Assembly (NCBI GenBank): GCA_021151485.1
Contig: JAGKXB010000017.1
Location: 1 to 44,419 of the forward strand
DNA: 44,419 nucleotides
Direction of reading: 5' to 3'
DNA from: Oxalobacteraceae bacterium
Lineage (GTDB): Bacteria; Pseudomonadota; Gammaproteobacteria; Burkholderiales; Burkholderiaceae_D
Positions 36,811 through 44,419 of this stretch are shown here, one piece after another. The notes under the pieces are model-generated. The model saw only the letters and a list, made by a program, of their open reading frames with translations, was not told where the DNA came from and made no database searches. The first letter of the stretch is position 1. Each line of letters starts with the position of its first letter. The position numbers were made by a program, and so were the translations under genes.

Positions 36811-37103
36811 CATGACAATGTCCATCTTCTTACTGCAATACATCTAACCCATCGTCGCGGCGACGCAGTATTACGGCAACGTCATTGGCGATGCGCGCAA
36901 GTTAGCGACCTTGGAATGTTTGTTGGGGGAAAGCTATCTCGGGACTTGGTTTTGGAAAAATCGTCCTACAAAAACTCCCGCAACCACCCTGCATTGATCT
37001 ACATCAAAACCAAATCACCGCCTGACGCCAACATCACTGGGCAGCCAATTCAAGCCGTATAAAATACCACTCCCATTCCCCCAATTAATTGGAAACATAT
37101 CCA
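36811..37103 (+). pseudogene. Non-coding stretch with a possible gene remnant
   Basis: There are 293 bp between the palindrome and the next gene. A frame with no start codon runs from 36848 to 36997 (includes ATQYYGNVIGDARKLATLEC). Its composition seems richer in G+C than the flanks and it looks like the tail end of a coding region, but I cannot name it. A second, overlapping frame starts inside the terminator stem and is judged spurious. Confidence 0.25.
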
Positions 37104-38159
37104 ATGCAAAAATCAGGCAGTCTCACACCCCATTCTTCTTTACTGACCAAGTTTATTTGGGCTGGCATCTTATTACTTCTCTTATTGGCCGGAGCACGAT
37201 TGATGACCGCATCAGACAAAAATTCAAAACATTTCACCATTATTGAGTCTGGTGCATGGACAGAAGGTGATGTCGGCTCCACTGTAGGATGGTTGAGCAA
37301 TGATGAAATTATCTTTAAAGGCTCTGAAAACATCACCTCTTCGCCAAGCACAGGTAAGCCATTTACGCACACTGTGTCAATTTGGAAGATAGGAACAGGT
37401 ATCACGATATACAAACGCAATATCGGTAATTTTTGTTTTCAACATAAAAATCTTTCATACTCAACAGAAGCGCCGCCGCCAAAAAATTATGCAACTTTTT
37501 ATGGCCCTTTCGGGAAAGAAGAACCTATCAACTCTCTAGTCATCAGTCAGCGTACTTGCCAATCACGTGCTGAATATCCGGACTTTAACCGCGACATTAC
37601 TCCCTTGTTACCTGAACATGGTGTGCTGGATGGTGGGCTGCGAACAGGATCGATAACACAATCCCCTTCTGTTATTTTTTACAAAAAAGGCGATTCTGAG
37701 GGAATTACACTACCTTTTTCACAAAAAGAAATGGCAGACGTCAAATATTATCCTTACAAGCAGGCTTATCTCATCAACCTTTACCATCTTGATCCTAAAA
37801 CAACGGTTCCAGGTGGCGATTGGCCGGCTGATTCGCCTCGGCCTTTATGGTGGCTAACACCAGATGGAAAAATCACGAAATTCAATATTGCCCCCCCTTG
37901 GAATCAAAGCACACGGTTTTACCCCACAGTCGCAGGGATTGTGGTAGCTGGGTACGATGAGCGATTAAAAAAACCTACTTGGCGTGATATTGGTTTGTTT
38001 TTAATTAAACCAGATGGCTCTGTAGAAAAAATCGTATCTGGCTACGCAAGAAATGTGACGATTTCGCCAGATGGCTGCGCGGCGGCTTTCTCCCACACCG
38101 AAACAATGCCCTGGACAGCGGATTCAGTCAGGTTAAAAGTCGTTCAATTCTGCAAATAA
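37104..38159 (+). CDS. Membrane-anchored periplasmic protein, unknown function
   Basis: Started at the ATG at 37104 (GGAA nine bases upstream), the protein has 351 residues; a TTG at 37089 is a weaker alternative. One N-terminal membrane helix (FIWAGILLLLLLAGARLM, residues 17-34) leaves the rest outside the cytoplasm. The exported part has repeated beta-strand segments with W-L-S-N-D-E and S-P-D-G turns (VGWLSNDEIIFKG, WWLTPDGKITKF, LIKPDGSVEKIV, VTISPDGCAAAF). They suggest a TolB/WD40-like propeller. Four or more Cys in the exported part could form disulfides. First gene of a tight five-gene set ending in the RTX gene; the next gene follows after 11 bp. Confidence 0.7.
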   Translation: MQKSGSLTPHSSLLTKFIWAGILLLLLLAGARLMTASDKNSKHFTIIESGAWTEGDVGSTVGWLSNDEIIFKGSENITSSPSTGKPFTHTVSIWKIGTGITIYKRNIGNFCFQHKNLSYSTEAPPPKNYATFYGPFGKEEPINSLVISQRTCQSRAEYPDFNRDITPLLPEHGVLDGGLRTGSITQSPSVIFYKKGDSEGITLPFSQKEMADVKYYPYKQAYLINLYHLDPKTTVPGGDWPADSPRPLWWLTPDGKITKFNIAPPWNQSTRFYPTVAGIVVAGYDERLKKPTWRDIGLFLIKPDGSVEKIVSGYARNVTISPDGCAAAFSHTETMPWTADSVRLKVVQFCK

Positions 38160-38170
38160 AAGGATCTCGT

Positions 38171-38416
38171 ATGTTGACCATCGAACAAACAAAAATTATG
38201 GCGCAAGCGAGTTTGCGAGTTTATCCCGATGTGGGAGGTGCTCCTGATGGGTATGTGAGTATCTACACCCGACCCGACTCTAAAACAGGATTTTATGCAA
38301 GCGTATTTAAAAAAAATGATAGCAATGCTACTTTGGCTTTTTACGATACCGTAAAAACTTGCCGATTACTTTCGATCATTTCTCTTCCACTCTTTTTACA
38401 ACAGGCAGTAGCTTAA
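38171..38416 (+). pseudogene. Short reading frame, probable remnant of a lipase-like/alpha-beta hydrolase gene
   Basis: An 81-residue frame with an AAAAGGA ribosome binding site. It reads LTIEQTKIMAQASLRVYPDV, then GFYASVFKKNDSNATLAFYDT. This resembles the opening segment of class-3-lipase-like proteins, in which such a strand normally continues into AFRGT and then the Ser active site. Here the sequence breaks into an unrelated hydrophobic tail (LLSIISLPLFLQQAVA) and stops, so the catalytic domain is missing. It may instead be a genuine small protein with a C-terminal helix. Family call tentative. Confidence 0.4.
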
Positions 38417-38468
38417 ACTGCTGACTTGTCTGAACTAATACAACTAATACAATTGAGAACAACGCAAT

Positions 38469-39029
38469 ATGCCACGCAAAACATTCAAAACCCTTCTCGT
38501 TTTAACCCTTCCTGTTGGGATCATCGTTTTACTGTTTTATCTGTATACCAATAGACAAGGTTGGCATACGCCAACAACATCTAACAATATGCCTAAGCAA
38601 AATCCAATTACCTTCCAGGTAAACGTAAACAATCCCGAATCACATCCCAAAGGAACAAGCCAAATGATGCGCGAAGAACGAAATAGCTATGCACAAAGCA
38701 TGTTTGCAAAACACCCAGAACTTTTTCCAGAAGATCGGCGACAGTCAATTCTGGATGGCGTGGTGCTAATCGGCATGGCGCCGTTTGAAGCGAAATTAGC
38801 AGGCGGCGCTTTTGCCTACAAAGTCGTCGCTGATAAATCAAAGTGGCCCGAAAATACCGACCCACTCAAAATCATGTGGGCACAATCCATCCAGGCTGAC
38901 AATAGTGAAATTTGGATGATGTTCAAAAACTCATCGCAGTTTGCGAATGGTTGCGACACCTCTTTTCGCGTCTATTTTGAACAAGGGCGTGCGGTAAAAA
39001 TTGAAAAGTTAGGAGGAGAAGAATGTTGA
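38469..39029 (+). CDS. Small membrane-anchored protein, unknown function
   Basis: The protein has 186 residues: a short cytoplasmic start, one membrane helix (LLVLTLPVGIIVLLFYLY, residues 9-26) and a ~155-residue periplasmic domain with DRRQSILDGVVLIGMAPFEAKLAGGAF and a Cys pair near the C-terminus (NGCDTSFRVYFEQG..., GGEEC). I do not recognise the family. It overlaps the next gene by 7 bases, so the two are probably made together. Confidence 0.65.
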   Translation: MPRKTFKTLLVLTLPVGIIVLLFYLYTNRQGWHTPTTSNNMPKQNPITFQVNVNNPESHPKGTSQMMREERNSYAQSMFAKHPELFPEDRRQSILDGVVLIGMAPFEAKLAGGAFAYKVVADKSKWPENTDPLKIMWAQSIQADNSEIWMMFKNSSQFANGCDTSFRVYFEQGRAVKIEKLGGEEC

Positions 39030-39589
39030 AATTAAAAAATTTTCTTTATTGGCTAAAAATTTGCGTTCTAAGTCCGCTTTTGTTTGGAATCTTCACAAGC
39101 GCCAATGCAAGTGACGCAAGCAAACCACCCGTTCCAATTCCTTTTCAACCATCAAAAGTTGGGGAGGTTTACACATTTCAAGTGAATGTTGTGGAGCAAT
39201 TGACTTATGCCGTTCTGGTTTATTTCTATCTGACCTTGCCAAATAAATGGTCTCATTTTTTTGATAATGAATCTCCAGAAGATGAAAAGCGGTTAGCTGC
39301 AATGCTCGGTGGCACAAGAAAAGCTGAGTCAGGCGAGTGGGTGGAGCCAGGGGTTCCCGCAAAATTTCGGGTTCAAATCATGCAAAGCAGGAACCAAAAA
39401 ATCGTTCTGGATGAACTAGTAGAGCAGCCAAAAACAGGTTCATCCTACATGGGTAGGTATGCCACATTAACAACCAAAAACCTACCGCCAGACCTATACA
39501 CCATTCGGGTTGAATATGTGGCGGGCGCCCCAGAGCTAGCGCCTTTACATGCCAAAATTTTATTTGCAAGAGCACATCACGGAAAATAA
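39023..39589 (+). CDS. Exported protein, DUF5625-like
   Basis: The protein has 188 residues. A signal peptide (LKICVLSPLLFGIFTSANAS) is probably cleaved after ANA. The mature part is a compact beta-rich domain: FQPSKVGEVYTFQVNVVEQLTYAVLVYFYL, then VEPGVPAKFRVQIM and LPPDLYTIRVEYVAGAPELA. The pattern of a single beta-sandwich with a central G-x-P segment resembles DUF5625-type exported proteins, a guess from memory of that family. It ends 9 bp before the RTX gene, which makes it the closest partner of that protein. Confidence 0.6.
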   Translation: MLKLKNFLYWLKICVLSPLLFGIFTSANASDASKPPVPIPFQPSKVGEVYTFQVNVVEQLTYAVLVYFYLTLPNKWSHFFDNESPEDEKRLAAMLGGTRKAESGEWVEPGVPAKFRVQIMQSRNQKIVLDELVEQPKTGSSYMGRYATLTTKNLPPDLYTIRVEYVAGAPELAPLHAKILFARAHHGK

Positions 39590-39598
39590 GGAACAATC

Positions 39599-42500
39599 AT
39601 GCTAACCGTAACTATCAATATTGCTGGAAGAGGGACGGGACTTAATGATGCGGGTAATGGCCAACCTGGAACATCCAGTGTCGGGCATATGTGGTATCAG
39701 CTTAACGATGGAAAGGGTAACAGTTCCAGTTATGGTTTTGCACCTGATGAAGCCCATCACGGCAATCCATTTGCACCGGGTGATGTTTATCACAATGACA
39801 GCTGGAATTATCAAAGTACTGAATATTCTAGAACCATCCAAATCACGCAAGAACAATACGATGCGATGAAGAAATTTGGTGATTACCCAGTTGAAAATGG
39901 ATTTAGCAAACAATATAACGGTCTCACCAACAGCTGCGTAGATTTCACTTGGAAGGCATTAGAAAAAGGTGGATTGAGTCCAACCGGTTTCCAAGGTGAT
40001 ATTTGGCCAACCAACAATATCGACGATGTAAAAAAGATCGTCAATCCCACCATACCGTCTGGATCGACTGGTGGTGATCCGCTTCCTGGTTTGCCTTCTG
40101 GTGGTGGTACTAGCGGTGGCGCGGGTGGTCCAGGCGGTGGCCGCGGTGCAGCTGGCGGCATAGGGAATGCTGGCGGTAGTACAGGCGCTAGCGGAACGAC
40201 CCTTCCCCGCCGTGATCCATTGGTTTTTGACCTGGACGGCGACGGTATCGAAACCACCAGCACACGCAATGGCACGGTCATTTTGTTCGACCATGATGGC
40301 GATGGAATCAAAACCGGTACCGGCTGGGTCAAGCCGGATGACGGCTGGTTGGTGCTGGATCGCAATGGCAACGGCACCATCGATTCAGGCCGTGAACTCT
40401 TTGGGGTGGACACGCTCAAGAGCAACGGCCAATTGGCTACAGACGGCTTTGATGCACTCAAAGACCTGGACGAGAACCAAGACGGCAAGATTGATGCAGC
40501 AGACAGCGTTTTTGCCAACTTGCGTATCTGGCGCGACCTGAACCAGGACGGTATCAGTCAGGCCAACGAGTTGACTACCCTTGCTGACAACAGCATCACT
40601 GAAACTGGCGTCAACTCGACGGCAGTTCGCAACGATCTGGGCAATGGGAATATGCAAACGGCAGCCGGTACATTCACCCGATCCAACGGCACCACGGGTA
40701 CCACTGGCGAAACCAACGGGGCCGCCGCCAACTTGGACTTGCTCGTTAATACTTTTTATCGGCAATTCACCGATCACATCGCGCTTACTGATCAGGCCAA
40801 GGCACTGCCTACGTTGCGTGGTTCGGGCCGAGTACGCGACCTGGACGAGGCGATCAGTCTCTCACCCGATCTGGGCGATTGGGTGCAAAGCTATACCCAA
40901 CAAACCACACGCCAAGGGCAAATCAATATGCTCGATGGCTTCATCGAAAAGTGGGCCAACACCGCCGATTTGAAATCGCTCAAGGCGCAAGCCGATGCAC
41001 TCTCCGACAATGGTGTCAGGCTGACTTATAACTTTGCAGGACTGGTCGAAGGCACAACTGACTACGATGATTTTGTTCGCAAGCTGGGTGTGGTCGAATG
41101 CTTCATGGGCTTCACCTATGGTGGTGCCAACGGACAAGCTTTATTAACCCCATTGGACGCTGCTTCCGGCAATATCACCGTTTCGTTGGCTGCTGAACAG
41201 ATCGCCAGCATTTCTTTGGCCTATGACAGGTTCAAGACCGATATCTACGAATCTCTTGTCGCTGAAACCAGATTGCAGTCGTATTCCAAGCTCTTATTAG
41301 AAGATAGCCAAGACGGGTCAAAATTTGCAGCGTTGGAAAATGCGTTCAAGCAAGCAATCACGCTCAATCCGCAACAAGGCATTACTGATCTCATAGAATT
41401 TATCAGCTCGGTTGGTGAAGCACGTTTGGCTCAAATTGGCTGGGGATCATTGGGATTTCTCACCACCCAACTCAACAACGTGCCAGACCTGAGCACATTC
41501 AGCTCAGAGTTAAGCAGCTGGACAGTGCACCTCGCCGGCGCCAGCGAACACACACTCACCGGCACCTCACGGTCGGATTTGCTGGTGGGGACAACAGATG
41601 CAGATCATCTCTATGGCAATGATGGTAACGACATACTCCAAGGTGGCAAGGGCAATGACATTTTGGATGGCGGATACGGCAACAATACCTATGTGTTTAA
41701 TCGTGGTGACGGCCAAGATACGATCAATAGCTACGATCCGACGCCTGGTAAGTTGAATACGATCCAGCTGGGAGCTGGGATTAGCCAAAGTGATGTATCC
41801 ATCACGCGCTCTGGCAATTTTAGTGGAATGGATTTGATTTTATCGATCAAAGATGGCAACGACACCCTCACCGTTGTTAACTTCTTTCAGCAAAATACTG
41901 GGAAAAGCTACCAGATTGAGCAAATCCAGTTTGCCGATGGCACCATTTGGGATAGTCAGACCGTATTTGCAAAGGCATTGATCGGCAATGATGCAGATAA
42001 CAATATCACTGGTTATGACACGGATGATGTATTGATTGGCCACGCTGGTAATGACACGTTAGACGGCGGACACGGCAACAATACTTATATGTTTAGTCGT
42101 GGTGATGGGCAAGATACGATCAATAGCTACGATCCGACGCCTGGTAAGTTGAATACAATCCAGCTAGGTGCTGGGATTAGTCAAAGCGATGTATCGCTGA
42201 CACGTTCGAATGACTTTTACAGAAAAGACTTGATTTTATCGATCAAGGATAGCAACGACACCATCACCGTTGTCAATTTCTTCAGCCTCAATGCTGGAAA
42301 CAGCTATCGAATTGAAAAAATCCAATTTGCTGATGGTACGAACTGGGATAGCCAAACTATCTTTGCCCAAAGTTTGATCGGCAATGATGGCGACAACAGC
42401 ATGATTGGTGGTGATGGCGATGACACGCTAGATGGTGGCAAGGGCAACGATACCTTGAATGGCGGATACGGCAACAATACTTACCTGTTCGGTCGTGGTG

Positions 42501-44419
42501 ATGGCCAAGATATCATCAACAGTTACGACCCAACGCCTGGTAAGTTCAACACCATCCAGTTAAAAACTGGGGTCAATCAAAGCGATGTATCCGTCATGCG
42601 CTCTGGTAATGGTGGCGGAACAGATTTGATTTTATCGATCAATGGAACCAGCGATACCATCACCGTTGCTAATTTCTTCAGGGAAGAGAATGGCTATCGG
42701 ATTGAACAAATCAAGTTTTCTGATGGTACCAGTTGGGACAACCAGGTAATACTTACTCAAATCTTGATAGGCAATGATGGGGACAATGTCATCAATGGCT
42801 ATGAGGGCGATGACACGCTAGACGGTGGTAAGGGTAACGATACCTTGAATGGTGGATACGGCAACAATACCTATTTATTTGGCCGTGGTGATGGGCAAGA
42901 TACGATTGATAGTTTTGACCCCACCCCTGGCAAGCTCAATACCATCCAACTAAAAGCCGGTATCAACCAAAGGGATGTATCCGTCATGCGTTCTGGTAAT
43001 AGTAGTGGAATAAATTTGATCTTATCGATTAAAGATACCAACGATACCATCACGATTGCTGGTTTCTTCAGACCTGGGTTTGGAGATAGCTATAAAGTTG
43101 AACAAATCCAATTTGCCGATGGCACAAGCTGGAATAGCCAGGCCATTCTTGCTCAAAGTTTAATAGGCAACGATGCGAATAACACCATTATTGGATATGA
43201 CACAGACGACGTGCTAGTTGGCAACGCGGGCAACGATGCGCTCTACGGTGAAAATGGTAATGACACATTAGATGGTGGCGAAGGTAACGATTTTTTGATG
43301 GGGGGATACGGTAACAATACCTATTTGTTCAATCGTGGTGGTGGGCAAGATACGATTTACAGCTATGATCCGACACCTGGCAAACTCAATACGATTCAAC
43401 TTGACGCTGGCATCAGCCAGAGTGATGTATCGCTGATGCGTTCAACCGATGCGAGTGGAATTGATTTGATTTTATCGATCAAAAATAGCAACGATAAGAT
43501 AACAATTAGCAGTTTTTTCAACCCTTGGGCTGGAAATGGTTACAAGGTTGAAACAATCAAATTTGCCGATGGCGCTACCTGGAACATCGATACCAAACTT
43601 CTTCTTGGTGATGGCCCTGTTCTAGCCAATGAGATTAGCGATCAAAACATCAAGAAAGGAACGCTTTTTCAATACGTCGTTCCCAATACTGTATTCACCG
43701 AGACAAACAGCAACAACGTACTGAGTTACAGTGCCACGCTAGCGAATGGCGATGCCTTACCAGGCTGGCTCAAATTTGATGCAATCAGCCGCACTTTTTC
43801 CGGCACACCAGCCAATGGCGATGTGGGTATCGTGAGCATCAAACTGACGGCCACCGATTTAGCAGGAGCAAGTGCGAGCGACGTTTTTGATTTGAATGTC
43901 ACTAATACCGACACAACCAACCACGCGCCGGTTCTTGTTGCACCGCTGGTAGATCGCAGCGTCAAGCAAAATGCGAATTTCAACTACACCTTGCCAGCCA
44001 AGGCGTTTACTGATATCGACAAAAACGACAAATTAACTTACAGCGCCACCCTAGCCAATGGCGACTCTTTGCCCACTTGGCTGAAGTTTGATGCTGCTAC
44101 GCGCAAACTCAGTGGTAAACCGGCCAATCAAGATGTTGGTGTGCTCAATATCAAACTCATTGCTACCGATAAAACGGGAGCAACAGCAAGCGATACTTTC
44201 AATTTGACAGTCATCAATGTCAACGATACGCCGACCGTCACTGCACCGATTACAGACCATAGGATTACCAAAAATACCGCGTTCACCTACACCCTACCCA
44301 TCAATACTTTTAACGATGTGGATGTCGGCGACAAGCTCACCTACAGCGCCACACTCACCAACGGCAAAGCATTGCCCACTTGGCTCAAATTCAATCCCGC
44401 TACACTCACTTTCTCCGGC
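39599..44419 (+). CDS. Giant RTX-type calcium-binding protein with an N-terminal cysteine-hydrolase-like domain (3' end beyond window)
   Basis: An open frame of 1607 codons runs from ATG 39599 (AAGGA ribosome binding site) to the window edge without a stop. Residues 1-150: a hydrolase-like domain with SVGHMWYQL (His30) and TNSCVDFTWKALEKGG (Cys113), the His-before-Cys order of circularly permuted papain/NlpC-P60-type enzymes. Residues ~153-200: Gly/Ser linker. Residues ~205-330: FrpC-like DPLVFDLDGDGIET and DLDENQDGKID Ca-binding loops. Residues ~330-660: helical region. Residues ~670-1340: nonapeptide repeats (GGKGNDILDGG) with five hemolysin-related modules beginning GGYGNNTYVF. From ~1343: three cadherin/Ig-like (CADG) domains of about 100 residues, the last cut. 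There is no N-terminal signal peptide, which fits type I secretion by a C-terminal signal outside the window. Likely a secreted toxin, enzyme or adhesin. Confidence 0.85.
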   Translation, partial: MLTVTINIAGRGTGLNDAGNGQPGTSSVGHMWYQLNDGKGNSSSYGFAPDEAHHGNPFAPGDVYHNDSWNYQSTEYSRTIQITQEQYDAMKKFGDYPVENGFSKQYNGLTNSCVDFTWKALEKGGLSPTGFQGDIWPTNNIDDVKKIVNPTIPSGSTGGDPLPGLPSGGGTSGGAGGPGGGRGAAGGIGNAGGSTGASGTTLPRRDPLVFDLDGDGIETTSTRNGTVILFDHDGDGIKTGTGWVKPDDGWLVLDRNGNGTIDSGRELFGVDTLKSNGQLATDGFDALKDLDENQDGKIDAADSVFANLRIWRDLNQDGISQANELTTLADNSITETGVNSTAVRNDLGNGNMQTAAGTFTRSNGTTGTTGETNGAAANLDLLVNTFYRQFTDHIALTDQAKALPTLRGSGRVRDLDEAISLSPDLGDWVQSYTQQTTRQGQINMLDGFIEKWANTADLKSLKAQADALSDNGVRLTYNFAGLVEGTTDYDDFVRKLGVVECFMGFTYGGANGQALLTPLDAASGNITVSLAAEQIASISLAYDRFKTDIYESLVAETRLQSYSKLLLEDSQDGSKFAALENAFKQAITLNPQQGITDLIEFISSVGEARLAQIGWGSLGFLTTQLNNVPDLSTFSSELSSWTVHLAGASEHTLTGTSRSDLLVGTTDADHLYGNDGNDILQGGKGNDILDGGYGNNTYVFNRGDGQDTINSYDPTPGKLNTIQLGAGISQSDVSITRSGNFSGMDLILSIKDGNDTLTVVNFFQQNTGKSYQIEQIQFADGTIWDSQTVFAKALIGNDADNNITGYDTDDVLIGHAGNDTLDGGHGNNTYMFSRGDGQDTINSYDPTPGKLNTIQLGAGISQSDVSLTRSNDFYRKDLILSIKDSNDTITVVNFFSLNAGNSYRIEKIQFADGTNWDSQTIFAQSLIGNDGDNSMIGGDGDDTLDGGKGNDTLNGGYGNNTYLFGRGDGQDIINSYDPTPGKFNTIQLKTGVNQSDVSVMRSGNGGGTDLILSINGTSDTITVANFFREENGYRIEQIKFSDGTSWDNQVILTQILIGNDGDNVINGYEGDDTLDGGKGNDTLNGGYGNNTYLFGRGDGQDTIDSFDPTPGKLNTIQLKAGINQRDVSVMRSGNSSGINLILSIKDTNDTITIAGFFRPGFGDSYKVEQIQFADGTSWNSQAILAQSLIGNDANNTIIGYDTDDVLVGNAGNDALYGENGNDTLDGGEGNDFLMGGYGNNTYLFNRGGGQDTIYSYDPTPGKLNTIQLDAGISQSDVSLMRSTDASGIDLILSIKNSNDKITISSFFNPWAGNGYKVETIKFADGATWNIDTKLLLGDGPVLANEISDQNIKKGTLFQYVVPNTVFTETNSNNVLSYSATLANGDALPGWLKFDAISRTFSGTPANGDVGIVSIKLTATDLAGASASDVFDLNVTNTDTTNHAPVLVAPLVDRSVKQNANFNYTLPAKAFTDIDKNDKLTYSATLANGDSLPTWLKFDAATRKLSGKPANQDVGVLNIKLIATDKTGATASDTFNLTVINVNDTPTVTAPITDHRITKNTAFTYTLPINTFNDVDVGDKLTYSATLTNGKALPTWLKFNPATLTFSG
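41672..43620 (+). repeat. Five tandem ~395-bp modules in the RTX gene
   Basis: GGATACGGCAACAATACC-type sequence recurs at 41672, 42068, 42464, 42854 and 43304 (spacing 396, 396, 390 and 450 bp). Each unit continues CGTGGTGATGGGCAAGATAC and ends GCCGATGGCAC. Each encodes a Ca-binding nonapeptide stretch plus a hemolysin-related domain (GQDTINSYDPTPGKLNTIQL..., then FADGT-W). DNA-level similarity suggests growth by unequal recombination. Confidence 0.85.
43627..44419 (+). repeat. Tandem cadherin-like (CADG/putative Ig) domains in the RTX gene
   Basis: Three copies of a ~300-bp unit begin near 43627, 43930 and 44230. Each encodes LTYSATLANGD-LP-WLKFD, then SGTPAN-DVG and LKLTATD-type residues. 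The third copy runs off the window end, so the total number is unknown. Such domains are common in extracellular calcium-dependent adhesins. Confidence 0.8.

Noticed and set aside
36784..37062. 92-codon frame starting in the stem of the terminator
   Set aside because: The start lies inside the palindrome with no ribosome binding site, and the translation has no recognisable family.
41600..43620. Regularly spaced repeats as a possible CRISPR array
   Set aside because: Units are ~395 bp, in frame and encode RTX modules; there are no short repeats with unique spacers.
43726..44260. Minus-strand frames over the end of the RTX gene
   Set aside because: They are antisense to the continuous CADG-domain coding frame and carry no features of their own.

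Overview
The window looks like a chromosomal segment of a betaproteobacterium of the order Burkholderiales, probably Oxalobacteraceae or close to it. GC is moderate by eye and was not counted. The main evidence is a 16-gene minus-strand block whose order is typical of that group: ndk, rlmN, pilW/pilF, rodZ, ispG, hisS, yfgM-like, bamB, der, hfq, hflX, hflK, hflC, hisZ, purA and a phosphoribosyltransferase. A one-piece tmRNA gene of 360 nt and a CDP-6-deoxy-glucoseen-reductase-type flavoprotein next to an SDR-type epimerase agree with this.

Layout. (1) 1-1.3 kb: a MORN-repeat protein, then a bidirectional terminator. (2) 1.4-6.8 kb, minus strand: remains of an aerobic aminobenzoyl/salicylyl-CoA degradation locus. 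It holds a fused FAD-monooxygenase/OYE-type reductase and an 819-residue protein that joins an SDR epimerase to an aryl-CoA ligase. A complete parDE-type toxin-antitoxin pair with a palindromic operator lies between the two. (3) 7.0-9.2 kb, plus strand: a 2Fe-2S/FAD/NAD reductase, a phosphoglycolate-phosphatase-like HAD enzyme, and ssrA with its terminator. (4) 9.2-13.1 kb: accessory material downstream of ssrA. This is a YhcG-type PDDEXK nuclease, a yybP-ykoY manganese riboswitch in front of a TMEM165/GDT1-type Mn exporter, and an orphan exported beta-barrel-like protein. (5) 13.1-18.9 kb: an HI0933-type flavoprotein and an RND pump with its adaptor, but no outer-membrane channel gene. (6) 19.0-35.8 kb: the conserved housekeeping block (purine and histidine synthesis, HflKC/HflX/Hfq, ribosome assembly, BAM, isoprenoids, cell shape, pilus, rRNA methylation, NDP kinase). 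(7) 36.0-36.8 kb: a Bax-inhibitor-1/YccA-family membrane protein and a terminator-like palindrome. (8) 37.1-44.4 kb, plus strand: a tight five-gene cluster of three unrecognised or weakly recognised exported/membrane proteins, one apparent gene remnant, and a very large RTX-type protein cut by the window end.

The best candidate for something undescribed is region 8. The giant RTX protein starts with what looks like a circularly permuted papain/NlpC-P60-type cysteine hydrolase domain (His30, Cys113). This is followed by a Gly-rich linker, an FrpC-like Ca-binding domain, five ~130-residue hemolysin-type modules and cadherin-like domains. Small envelope proteins sit immediately upstream in the same operon, which is the arrangement expected of a secreted toxin with dedicated protection or accessory proteins. 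Other points of interest are the SDR-CoA ligase fusion with a 16-bp repeat at its seam, an ssrA-encoded tag ending AKAA instead of ALAA, a perfect 24-bp palindrome just upstream of the ssrA promoter, and a His-rich tail on HisRS.
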